The notes beneath the pieces are model-generated. The model made no database searches. It saw nothing but the letters and a program-made list of their open reading frames with translations, and was not told where the DNA came from. Shown in pieces: positions 9,001 to 14,066 of a stretch of DNA of 64,000 nucleotides (position 1 is the first letter of the stretch; each line of letters begins with the position of its first letter). Both the position numbers and the translations under genes were made by a program. The stretch lies in contig NZ_NFHH01000001.1 of NCBI RefSeq assembly GCF_002161285.1, positions 248,001 to 312,000 of the forward strand, written 5' to 3'. The stretch comes from Blautia sp. An81. GTDB lineage: Bacteria; Bacillota; Clostridia; Lachnospirales; Lachnospiraceae.

Positions 9001-10138
9001 TCTGAAGTTCAATGGATCCGTTCTGGATATCCCAGCAGCCGCCCATGGTCTGTCCACTGCCATCCATATTGAAGTAAAAAGCTTCAAAAGAAGCCGGCGG
9101 ATCCGGAAGGCTTTCAATATTACTGATCTCCCACAACAATGCTTCTTTTAGTTCATCTGGAGTTCCCAAAAACGCATCCATATCTCCGGTGTAGCAGTAT
9201 GCAACAATACAATGGCTCATGGCATACTCGCTCTCTTCGTTCCAGTTGTCAGAGCCCAGATTTCCAAAAGTGGAAGTGTATACCTCATACCCAGGACCTC
9301 CAAATACATAATACATAGCCTTACGCAGAAGTCCCTCTCCCATAGCTGTGGTTTCGTAATATCCATCGGAAGGTGCCGCTTCTCTGGGTTCCAGGCAATA
9401 AGCATAACGGCCATCTATATGGAACCAGTGAGTATAATAATCATAATAATAGACTCTTCCGCCAGCATCCAGATAAATGGTTTCTCTGGGAGCCAAGAGG
9501 TTCATTTCTCTGCTGACCTTAAAATTAGGAGGGGTATTGTTCTCTGCTGCTGTTTCACCACTTTCGTTGCTGTTCTCTGTCTGCTCCCTCTGTTGTTCCA
9601 CCGAAGACTGGTCTTCTTCCGTTTCTGCCGGAATCTCTTCGACCCGTTCATCCATATCCTGGTTGTCCGCAGGTTCTTCTGTTCGTTCTGATAATTCTTC
9701 TTTAAAACCAGCCTGGATACTGCCTGTCTGGTCTGTCTGGAACTGAGTTATATACGTCCCCTCTTCTCCTGGCTGGAAAGATGTAATCTCTTCCTTAACT
9801 TCCCCTGTATCTGTCATGGTCTTATAAAAAGCTATCTGATATCCAGGCTCCGGTATTACCCTGATATCCAGAGGATTTCCTGGGGAACAGTTCAGAATAA
9901 GGGGCTCCTGTATGGTTGCCTCACTGATATTTCCTCCCTCATCTTCTATCTGTATACTCCCTTTCCCTTCGGTGACTGATATCTGGAGTTCTATTTTCTC
10001 TTCTGTTTCCAGTTCTTCTACAATTTCCTCAGCCTCTCCAGTCTCTGCCTCGGCAAAAGCCTGGGCTGTTGGAACGAAAGAAGAAATGCATAAAACTGCA
10101 GTCAATAGATATGCCATAGTTCTTTTAAATTTTTTCAT
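3086..10138 (-). CDS. Giant sortase-anchored surface protein with thioester-like head, SpaA/Cna-B and VaFE repeats
   Basis: 2350 residues. A signal peptide (residues 1-29, ending AQAFA) is followed by an acidic linker. Residues about 212-372 form a thioester-domain-like head with YCLEP at Cys248 and further cysteines near 310 and 315. From about 374 come nine SpaA/Cna-B-like domains; the fourth to eighth form a tandem array with a 120-residue period, starting GGVAVEKWDSE or close variants and containing LPYGxYQLKE. From about 1430 to 2280 come seven VaFE repeats, also about 120 residues each, with VVFEELY-like cores and D(I/V)xDExQT(I/V) ends. The tail has PAKTGD (about 2314-2319), a hydrophobic segment and KKKRGRKNR, a sorting signal of the clostridial PKTGD kind. 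Such proteins are pilins or adhesins stabilised by intramolecular isopeptide bonds; the ligand is unknown. No sortase or partner pilin lies in the window. AGGAGG precedes the ATG, and a short upstream ORF overlaps it. Confidence 0.9.
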   Translation of the reverse strand: MKKFKRTMAYLLTAVLCISSFVPTAQAFAEAETGEAEEIVEELETEEKIELQISVTEGKGSIQIEDEGGNISEATIQEPLILNCSPGNPLDIRVIPEPGYQIAFYKTMTDTGEVKEEITSFQPGEEGTYITQFQTDQTGSIQAGFKEELSERTEEPADNQDMDERVEEIPAETEEDQSSVEQQREQTENSNESGETAAENNTPPNFKVSREMNLLAPRETIYLDAGGRVYYYDYYTHWFHIDGRYAYCLEPREAAPSDGYYETTAMGEGLLRKAMYYVFGGPGYEVYTSTFGNLGSDNWNEESEYAMSHCIVAYCYTGDMDAFLGTPDELKEALLWEISNIESLPDPPASFEAFYFNMDGSGQTMGGCWDIQNGSIELQKSSGNPEWTEGNWAYGSLAGAEYGVYIQGTEEQVATLVTDEKGYARVDEIPEGNYHIRELKAPEGYALDTASATVTVTAGQTVTYSCQDIPQSNPVTVLLSKIDAETNQNRPQGTASLADAEFTVKYYKGLYDTDPAQQGINPERTWVLKTKENGEVRLEDSGKVSGDDFYYMPNGQTTLPLGTVTVQETKAPAGYLLNHEIFIRQITSEGTAETVATYNQPTVPETPQKGVIRLQKVDSEINRAQAQGSLEGAVYEIRNSSDEVVGTLTTDKDGKAESGRLSLGTYTVKEKTASPGYQIDTQTYTVDLTAEDTMSEVFYKSVTSKEELIRGGIAVEKWDSEKDKRESQGAADLEGTKIQIISQNDQEIRVEGKTYKKGEVITVLTTDKNGRASTGASYLPYGRYQLKESVPPTGYTSAGTTARNFEIRENGKIVQMNTSDTAIKNEIIRGGVAVEKWDSELNKRAAQGAASLEGAQIQIISQNDETVIVGEKEYKKGEVVATLITDKDGRASTAANLLPYGDYQLKESVPPTGYTSVGTIIRSFKIRENGKIVQMNASGTAIKNEVIRGGVAVEKWDSEKDKREPQGTADLEGAKIQIISQNDHEVLVDGKSYTKNEVVATLTIDKNGKASTAADLLPYGNYQLKESNPPTGYTSEGTITRNFEIREDGKVVQMNTSDTAIKNEVIRGGVAVEKWDSELEQRVPQGDASLEGSQIQLISRNDRTVLIGGKEYKKGEVITVLKTDKDGKTSTAADFLPYGDYQLKEIVPPTGYTSGGTIVRDFEIREDGRILQMNTGETAIKNEVIRGGVTIAKWSLETDERKPQGNAVLGGAKFTITNRSAKTVLVAGQLYAPGEVIATVETNEKGLWASAKDWLPYGTYEVEEVQEPDGYLPDGKEPKTFQIREDGRRVSLDNNEGAIKNQVKRGDLNFVKAADSTLERLANVPFKITSKTTGESHIIVSDKNGLVDTSSSWNPHSQNTNRGETSEDGLWFSGTTEKEVPVNDEKGALPYDIYLLEEQRCEANEGYKLLSIEITVYRDSYTIPLGTLTDDSELVEISTAAVDSDTEEHYAPAGENTTIADTVEYTNLNKGAEYTLKGILMNKGSGEPVTDEKGDPITSEKTFTPKKVNGTVEMEFTFDSRKLSGADVVVFEELYLNGSLIAEHRDITDEDQTIHFPKIETKVMVKETKSNIAKADKEITLVDTVSYKNLQPGKKYKLTGTLMDKETGEPVKDPEGEEVTAKTSFKPETADGTVNVTFTFDGSNLAGKTLVVFENLERNDTVYAVHTDIHDEAQTIYFPEIGTTVKDAVSGTQFSAAGQVSLVDTVSYNNLTPKTEYALKGILMDQETGKAIIVGEQEVTAETTFTPEEPSGTVDVTFTFDASSLAGHALVVFEELYQSEISIAEHKDIKDKGQTIYIPEIGTIALDKETGTHNSNPDSKVTIADTVTYKGLIPGKEYTVKGTLMDKSAGKELLADGKPVTAEKTFTAEKSDGSVELTFTFDGRVLAGKTVVAFERLYYEDKEVGSHTDIEDEDQSIRFPVIGTMAKDSSTKDHIASAGKVTLIDTVSYKNLLSGQKYILKGVLMDKETGKELLLNDKAVTAEKEFTPKEANGAVDLKYTFDASMLAGRQVVVYEELYINDKLIGEHKDINDEGQTVTIPQLRTNAYDGAAGGHTGTVSEKATVVDVVTYTGLLSGKEYTVRGTLMNKETGEPIKDSGERKITAEKTFTAEKAEGSIELVYELDSTLLAGQTVVVFEDILYNGVEVGTHADVNDEDQSVHYPALSTQAKDKTSGRQEGIRKEKTALTDTVTYKNLIPGQEYTVKGILMDKRTGEPVLDKEKQVTAEKTFTAEKADGAVEVEFIFDSAALRNPAVVVFERLYVGDKEVAAHTDIDDKGQTVEYPEHKTQTPAVPESDTKTSGTAPAKAKTSEAAPAKTGDPAPLGKICCGLLLSGAVAAAAVKKKRGRKNR
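3290..5830 (-). repeat. Seven-unit VaFE coding repeat array, period about 360 bases
   Basis: The DNA encoding the VaFE domains repeats roughly every 360 bases: the segment encoding the D-x-D-(E/K)-x-Q-T end of each unit recurs near 3300, 3664, 4021, 4381, 4741, 5101 and 5461. Units are diverged at the DNA level but keep fixed spacing. Such arrays commonly gain or lose units by recombination. Confidence 0.85.
6230..8030 (-). repeat. Tandem SpaA/Cna-B coding repeats, period about 360 bases
   Basis: Five consecutive Cna-B-like domains of the surface protein are encoded in units whose equivalent positions recur near 6602, 6961, 7321 and 7681. The middle units share long, nearly identical stretches (those encoding VAVEKWDSE, IISQND and TGYTS), which indicates recent duplication or gene conversion. 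The period equals that of the VaFE array although the folds differ. Confidence 0.8.
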
Positions 10139-10230
10139 ATCTGGCCTCCTCTCATTTTCCTGTTTTCAGCTGTAAAAAGACACATAAATACTGTCGCTCT
10201 TAGGATCCCCTTCCGGGAATATAAGCCCAA
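10135..10230 (-). CDS. Candidate 31-residue leader ORF overlapping the surface-protein start
   Basis: A TTG at 10230 lies five bases after AAGGAGGTGA, an almost perfect anti-Shine-Dalgarno match. The frame runs 31 codons (LGLYSRKGILRATVFMCLFT, then AENRKMRGGQI) and stops in TGA at 10135-10137, overlapping the surface-protein ATG as ATGA. The surface protein's own AGGAGG lies inside this ORF, so translation of the two should be coupled. The peptide resembles nothing I recognise. The alternative is that the strong site is a relic or a ribosome standby site. Existence as a protein is unproven. Confidence 0.5.
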   Translation of the reverse strand: MGLYSRKGILRATVFMCLFTAENRKMRGGQI

Positions 10231-10505
10231 TGGAATCACCTCCTTCCCACTGACAAAAAAACATAAGGATTTCGATAACTATTGTTTGGAACATATGGTG
10301 CGAACGCACCGCAAGAATAGGCCCGAAGGCAATGAAATGTACATTGAACAGATAACAAATTAAACGGTAATTTTAAAAATGGAAACATCCGCGGCTTTGA
10401 CCATCCGCAAGGATATGAAATAGAATAAAAAATATGTGTTATAAAGAATTGTACAGAATACACATTCCTGACAAAAAGGCCCCTTTGTCCGCATGAGTAT
10501 CCGTT
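10231..10505 (-). promoter_or_regulatory. Long structured 5' leader of the surface-protein gene, class unassigned
   Basis: About 270 bases between the predicted start of transcription and the leader ORF, with no convincing coding frame. On the minus strand it can form several hairpins: GACAAAGG with CCTTTTTGTC near 10464-10483, ATCC-TTGC-GGAT near 10410, GCC-TTCG-GGC near 10325, and GGTGC-GTTC-GCACC near 10300, the last enclosed by CTATT and AATAG. A run of seven T follows near 10255. TTGCGG occurs twice. The c-di-GMP riboswitch signatures are not present. It could be a riboswitch, an attenuator or an mRNA-stabilising leader. Confidence 0.4.
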
Positions 10506-10511
10506 TATGTT

Positions 10512-10540
10512 AGTATATACCGGATTTCTAAAAGAATCAA
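10512..10540 (-). promoter_or_regulatory. Promoter for the surface-protein gene
   Basis: On the minus strand TTGATT (10535-10540) and TATACT (10512-10517) are separated by 17 bases, a good vegetative-type promoter. Transcription would begin near 10505, leaving an untranslated leader of roughly 370 bases before the surface-protein ATG. Confidence 0.55.
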
Positions 10541-10553
10541 CACCTTATATAAC

Positions 10554-10584
10554 CAAAAAAGGCGCCATTTTTCGGCACCTTTTC
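10554..10584 (-). terminator. Terminator after the holin gene
   Basis: On the minus strand AAGGTGCC pairs with GGCGCCTT around a short A-rich loop, followed by a run of six T. Confidence 0.75.
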
Positions 10585-10594
10585 CTGGGCGGTG

Positions 10595-10831
10595 TTACCC
10601 GCCCTCTGAACCTCCTACTTCCGGAATACCGGCAATAGAAGTTAATATACTGATCACTCCGGCCATCACTGACGCAGACAGAACATATTTCCAGTCTACC
10701 TGCCCCAGAGCTGCCGCTGTTCCGATTCCTGCAATCGCTGCCTGGGCTACGGTCTTTACTGCGCGGATTCCTGCTGCTTTCAGCCATTTTCGGTTATCCA
10801 CAGATACTTTAAACACACAATTTTTCAGCAC
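10595..10831 (-). CDS. Phage holin, r1t type
   Basis: 78 residues starting at a GTG preceded by GGGGGA. It has the pattern of the lactococcal r1t holin family: an N-terminal KWLKAAGIRAVKTVAQAA helix, then TAAALGQVDWKYVLSASVMA and GVISILTSIAGIPEV, giving two membrane-spanning segments and a short polar tail. In phages such holins make membrane holes that let the endolysin reach the wall. Here no lysin, portal or integrase lies nearby. It stands alone between the surface-protein leader and tRNA-Ala, on the side of the tRNA 3' end, where integrated elements often attach. It is either a prophage relic or a domesticated gene. Confidence 0.8.
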   Translation of the reverse strand: MLKNCVFKVSVDNRKWLKAAGIRAVKTVAQAAIAGIGTAAALGQVDWKYVLSASVMAGVISILTSIAGIPEVGGSEGG

Positions 10832-11013
10832 TGCTCTTCCCCCTTTCTTTCCAGAGTTTTTTCCGGCAAGAGCAGACTTCTTATCAGGGAAGAAAACCAG
10901 CTGTCATTTTAGCCTTCCCGGCTGTCCTCCCTGCTATAACAATATGCAGAAATTAAATATCTGTGACCCCATGGACCAACTGTATACAGGTTTTATGTCA
11001 CTTAGAGCAAAAG

Positions 11014-11040
11014 AAAAAAGCCCGTAAATACGGACTTTTT
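11014..11040 (-). terminator. Terminator after tRNA-Ala
   Basis: On the minus strand GTCCGTA pairs with TACGGGC and is followed by six T. It lies five bases beyond the tRNA 3' end. Confidence 0.75.
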
Positions 11041-11044
11041 GAAG

Positions 11045-11117
11045 TGGAGCATACGGGACTTGAACCCGTGACCTCCACACTGCCAGTGTGGCGCGCTCCC
11101 AACTGCGCTAATGCCCC
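11045..11117 (-). tRNA. tRNA-Ala (anticodon GGC)
   Basis: 73 bases forming a full cloverleaf. The acceptor stem GGGGCAT pairs with ATGCTCC and includes the G3:U70 pair that marks alanine tRNAs. The anticodon stem CCACA/TGTGG encloses the loop CTGGCAG, giving anticodon GGC. The T loop reads GTTCAAGTC. The terminal CCA is not encoded: the genome continues CTTC after the discriminator A. Confidence 0.95.
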
Positions 11118-11126
11118 ATGCACCTT

Positions 11127-11154
11127 ATTATAACACGTATTTTCACAAATGCAA
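11127..11154 (-). promoter_or_regulatory. Promoter for tRNA-Ala
   Basis: On the minus strand TTGCAT (11149-11154), a 16-base spacer, and TATAAT (11127-11132) with an upstream TG, ending ten bases before the tRNA. Confidence 0.65.
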
Positions 11155-11204
11155 GAAAAATTTCTTCAATTCCAAAACTTCATGTCTCAGTTCAGTCATA
11201 AAAA

Positions 11205-11260
11205 TTAGGATAGAAAAAAGCTGACCCAAGCTTCCTTGCAGAAGTTTTTTTCTATCCTAA
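11205..11260 (-). terminator. Terminator after the 2-hydroxyacid dehydrogenase
   Basis: Perfect 15-base arms (TTAGGATAGAAAAAA with its complement) flank an inner stem-loop; the minus-strand transcript ends in a T run. Confidence 0.6.
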
Positions 11261-11304
11261 GGCATATGATACTGAGCTGTATGGCTAAATAGGCAATTTC
11301 ACAA

Positions 11305-12249
11305 CTACTCAACTTTCACCAGATTCCGCAGTTCTTTCCCGGACAGATATCTCCTCAAATTCTCTGCACAGATATCTACTACATTATCCAGGGTTACGGA
11401 AAGATGATAGCCTCCTGAAACATGAGGGGTAATAAAAACCTGAGGCATATCCCAGAGAGGATGTTCCGAAGGAAGGGGCTCCGGATCTGTCACATCTAAT
11501 GCAGCCCCGGCCAGCCTTCCCTCTTTCAGGGCCTGGCACAGGTCTTCCGCCGATACGGTATCTCCCCTTCCTCCGTTCAGGAAAAAGCTTCCCGGCTTCA
11601 TTAGATCAAAATACTCTTTGTCAAACATACCTCTGTTCTCTTCTGAACTTGGAAGAAAGGATACCACTGCATCAGCTCTGGGAAGAAGAGCCTTGATATC
11701 CTCCTGAAGATGAAGTTCGTCTACATACTCCGGGCAGGGGCTGTAGGTTCTCTTAATCCCAATGACATAGGCCCCGAGAGCATGAGCCAGCCGGGCAAAA
11801 TGTTTCCCGATATCTCCCAGACCAAGGATCATCACCGTAGCATCACTGATAGAAGTGACCGCTCCCTGATCTCCCCATTTATGGGCCTTTTGATCATCCC
11901 GATAGAGATGGAGTTTTTTCTGCATTGCCAGCAGCATAGCAAACATATGCTCTGACACTGTCTGTCCGTAAGCGCCGCTGCAGGATGTAAGAAGCCTGTC
12001 TCCCATGATTTCTTCTTTTGCATAAACATCAAAGCCTGCGGAATTAAGCTGCAGCCATTCCAGCTTTTTGGCTTTTTTCACTATTTCCGGAGGAATATTT
12101 CCCAGAATGATCTCAGCCTGGTCTGCCAGTTCCTGGGTAACTTCCTCTGGTCTGCAGAAAATAATCTCTGCGTCTTTTGCAATTTTTTTCAGCAGTTCCC
12201 GATGTTTTTCCTTTATGGGAATCACTGTAAGTATCGTTTTTCCTTTCAT
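11305..12249 (-). CDS. D-2-hydroxyacid dehydrogenase family protein
   Basis: 314 residues. It has the two-lobed fold of D-isomer-specific 2-hydroxyacid dehydrogenases. The NAD-binding lobe carries GLGDIGKHFARLAHALG (about residues 142-160). Active-site signatures follow: the Arg in NGGRGDTV, the Glu in DVTDPEPLPSEHPLW, and the His in ITPHVSGGYH. The family reduces 2-keto acids with NAD(P)H; candidates include lactate, glyoxylate or hydroxypyruvate activity, and the sequence does not decide. It starts 35 bases after sigH with no strong ribosome binding site, so it may be read through from that operon. It has its own terminator. Confidence 0.85.
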   Translation of the reverse strand: MKGKTILTVIPIKEKHRELLKKIAKDAEIIFCRPEEVTQELADQAEIILGNIPPEIVKKAKKLEWLQLNSAGFDVYAKEEIMGDRLLTSCSGAYGQTVSEHMFAMLLAMQKKLHLYRDDQKAHKWGDQGAVTSISDATVMILGLGDIGKHFARLAHALGAYVIGIKRTYSPCPEYVDELHLQEDIKALLPRADAVVSFLPSSEENRGMFDKEYFDLMKPGSFFLNGGRGDTVSAEDLCQALKEGRLAGAALDVTDPEPLPSEHPLWDMPQVFITPHVSGGYHLSVTLDNVVDICAENLRRYLSGKELRNLVKVE

Positions 12250-12284
12250 AGAGCACCGCCTCTCTTCACAGCAATCTTTCTATA

Positions 12285-12878
12285 TCAAAGGGTTTCCATA
12301 AGATCATGGATTTTATTCCGTATCCTTTGAAGGGCATTGTCAATAGATTTCGGTGACTTTTCCATCTGCCGGGCAATCTGATGATAATCCTTTCCCTCCA
12401 GATAAGCTCTCAGCACCTGATTCTCAAAGGGACTGAGCCTTTCTTTAATTTTTTCCTGCATCAGATTTGTACTTTCCCTGTCAATAATAATCTCCTCAGG
12501 GTTCTGCTGCTTTGTGTCCTCTGTATTTTTCAAAGGGCTGTTCTCTTCACTTAAAGAAATATAGGAATTCAAAGGTCTGTGCTTCTGTCTTCCTGAAATC
12601 TCAATTGCCTTATAAATCTGCCTTTCCACACACAGACTGGCAAAAGTGGCAAAGGAAGCATTTTTAGATGGACGATAGTCCCGCACTGCCCGGAACAGTC
12701 CGATCATCCCTTCCTGGATCAAATCCTCCTGCTCGCCTCCGATCAGGAACATGGCATGGGCTTTCTTTCGGACCATGCCCTTATATTTATCGATCAAAAA
12801 CTCTTCCAGTTTCTTTTCTCCGTTCTGTGCACGGCGGATGAGCTCTTCATCTGGAATTCCTTCATACTCTTTTATCAT
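12285..12878 (-). CDS. sigH: RNA polymerase sigma factor SigH (Spo0H)
   Basis: 197 residues. Sigma-70 region 2 includes DLIQEGMIGLFRAVRDYRPS followed by FATFASLCVERQIYKAI, the SigH/Spo0H hallmark. Region 4 includes LSPFENQVLRAYLEGKDYHQI and ends in a helix-turn-helix. SigH directs transition-phase and early sporulation genes. The gene order cysE-cysS-mrnC-rlmB-sigH is the classical one in Bacillus and Clostridia and supports the call. It lies 14 bases after rlmB and is the last clear member of the T-box operon. Confidence 0.95.
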   Translation of the reverse strand: MIKEYEGIPDEELIRRAQNGEKKLEEFLIDKYKGMVRKKAHAMFLIGGEQEDLIQEGMIGLFRAVRDYRPSKNASFATFASLCVERQIYKAIEISGRQKHRPLNSYISLSEENSPLKNTEDTKQQNPEEIIIDRESTNLMQEKIKERLSPFENQVLRAYLEGKDYHQIARQMEKSPKSIDNALQRIRNKIHDLMETL

Positions 12879-12892
12879 AACTGAAACCTGTA

Positions 12893-13642
12893 CTATTTAC
12901 TTAATCTCTGCCTTACGATCTCATAAGCAAGAACCCCCGCTGCCACAGAGGCGTTTAAGGAGTCTATATCTCCTTTCATGGGAATTGATGCAATGAAATC
13001 GCATGTTTCTTTCACAAGCTTGGACACTCCCTGGCCTTCATTGCCGATTACCAGTCCTATAGGACCTTTCAGGTCCAGGTCATACATCTGAGTGCCTCCC
13101 ATGTCTGCGCAGACAAACCAGATGCCTTCTTTTTTCAGGCTCTCAATGGTCCTGGCAATATTGGTGACCTTTGCCACAGGCGTATAATTCAGCGCTCCTG
13201 CAGAGGTTCTGGCTACCACAGCGGTAAGTCCTGCTGCCCGATTCTTAGGAATGATCACCCCGTGAGCTCCCGCTAAATTAGCAGTACGGATAATCGCTCC
13301 CAGGTTATGAGGGTCTTCAATATTATCCAGCACAAAAAGGAATGGGGGCTCTCCTTTTTTTCTGGCAGCCTCCAGAATGTCCTCTACCTGGGCGTAGGCA
13401 TAAGCTGCCGTCTGGGCGATAACTCCCTGGTGAGTCCCTGTCTTGGACATCTGGTCCAGACGTTCTTTCTTTACAAATTTTACTATGGTATTCTGCTTTT
13501 TCGCTTCCCGAAGGATGGTCCTTACAGGGCCGTCCTCACAGTGCTCCAGCACAAAAAGTTTATCTACAGTCCTGCCGGAACGAAAAGCTTCCAGCACTGC
13601 ATTTCGTCCCTCGATATTACTTTCCTGGAATCTGTTCTCCAT
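12893..13642 (-). CDS. rlmB: 23S rRNA (guanosine-2'-O-)-methyltransferase, TrmH/SpoU family
   Basis: 249 residues. The N-terminal substrate-binding domain starts IEGRNAVLEAFRSG. The SPOUT domain has the three family motifs: LDNIEDPHNLGAIIRTA, VIGNEGQGVS, and IPMKGDIDSLNASVAAGV. RlmB methylates a guanosine in domain V of 23S rRNA (G2251 in E. coli) using S-adenosylmethionine. It overlaps the end of mrnC by 26 bases, so the two are translationally coupled. Other SpoU enzymes look alike, but the position between mrnC and sigH supports RlmB. Confidence 0.92.
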   Translation of the reverse strand: MENRFQESNIEGRNAVLEAFRSGRTVDKLFVLEHCEDGPVRTILREAKKQNTIVKFVKKERLDQMSKTGTHQGVIAQTAAYAYAQVEDILEAARKKGEPPFLFVLDNIEDPHNLGAIIRTANLAGAHGVIIPKNRAAGLTAVVARTSAGALNYTPVAKVTNIARTIESLKKEGIWFVCADMGGTQMYDLDLKGPIGLVIGNEGQGVSKLVKETCDFIASIPMKGDIDSLNASVAAGVLAYEIVRQRLSK

Positions 13643-14066
13643 CTTCTTCTCCTTCCTGAATCCCCAGCTTTACCAGCTCCAGTATCCTCTCCTGCTGCTC
13701 TGTAAGATACAGATACCCCATAAGAGCCTCAAAACCTGTGGCTCTCCGATAATCAGACATAGTAGCGTTTTTTGCCATGGTATAAGACTTGGCATTTCTT
13801 CCTCTCCGGAAGATTCCCAGCTCCTCTTCTGTTAAATGGGGTTTCAGCTTTTCAATCATTTCTGACTGGGCGGAAGCCTTCACCAGCTTATTGGCCCTCT
13901 GGTTCAGTTTATTCACCTGGGTATTGCCCTGCTCTACTAAAAGAGTACGGATAACCAGCTCATAAACTGCATCTCCGATATAAGCCAGCGTCAGAGGCGA
14001 ATAAGTCCGGATATCCGGCTCTGTCAGTCCGAAAAGTTCTCTGAAATATCCTAAGCCCTTTTCCAT
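13617..14066 (-). CDS. mrnC: Mini-ribonuclease III (23S rRNA maturation)
   Basis: 149 residues comprising only the catalytic domain of ribonuclease III, without the double-stranded RNA-binding domain. The signature LTLAYIGDAVYEL carries the acidic active-site residues, and GRNAKSYTMAKNATMSDYRRATGFEALMGYLYL forms the second half. Mini-III trims precursor 23S rRNA together with ribosomal protein L3 in Bacillus. It overlaps both cysS (16 bases) and rlmB (26 bases), the usual tight arrangement. Confidence 0.93.
   Translation of the reverse strand: MEKGLGYFRELFGLTEPDIRTYSPLTLAYIGDAVYELVIRTLLVEQGNTQVNKLNQRANKLVKASAQSEMIEKLKPHLTEEELGIFRRGRNAKSYTMAKNATMSDYRRATGFEALMGYLYLTEQQERILELVKLGIQEGEEDGEQIPGK

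Noticed and set aside
10236-10463. 75-codon minus-strand frame in the adhesin leader
   Set aside because: No ribosome binding site, unlikely composition, and it lies in a region better explained as a structured leader.
10231-10505. c-di-GMP riboswitch in the adhesin leader
   Set aside because: A CAAAGCC string suggested class I, but the GCAAACC strand and the conserved ACGCAAAGCC context are missing and the stems do not fit.
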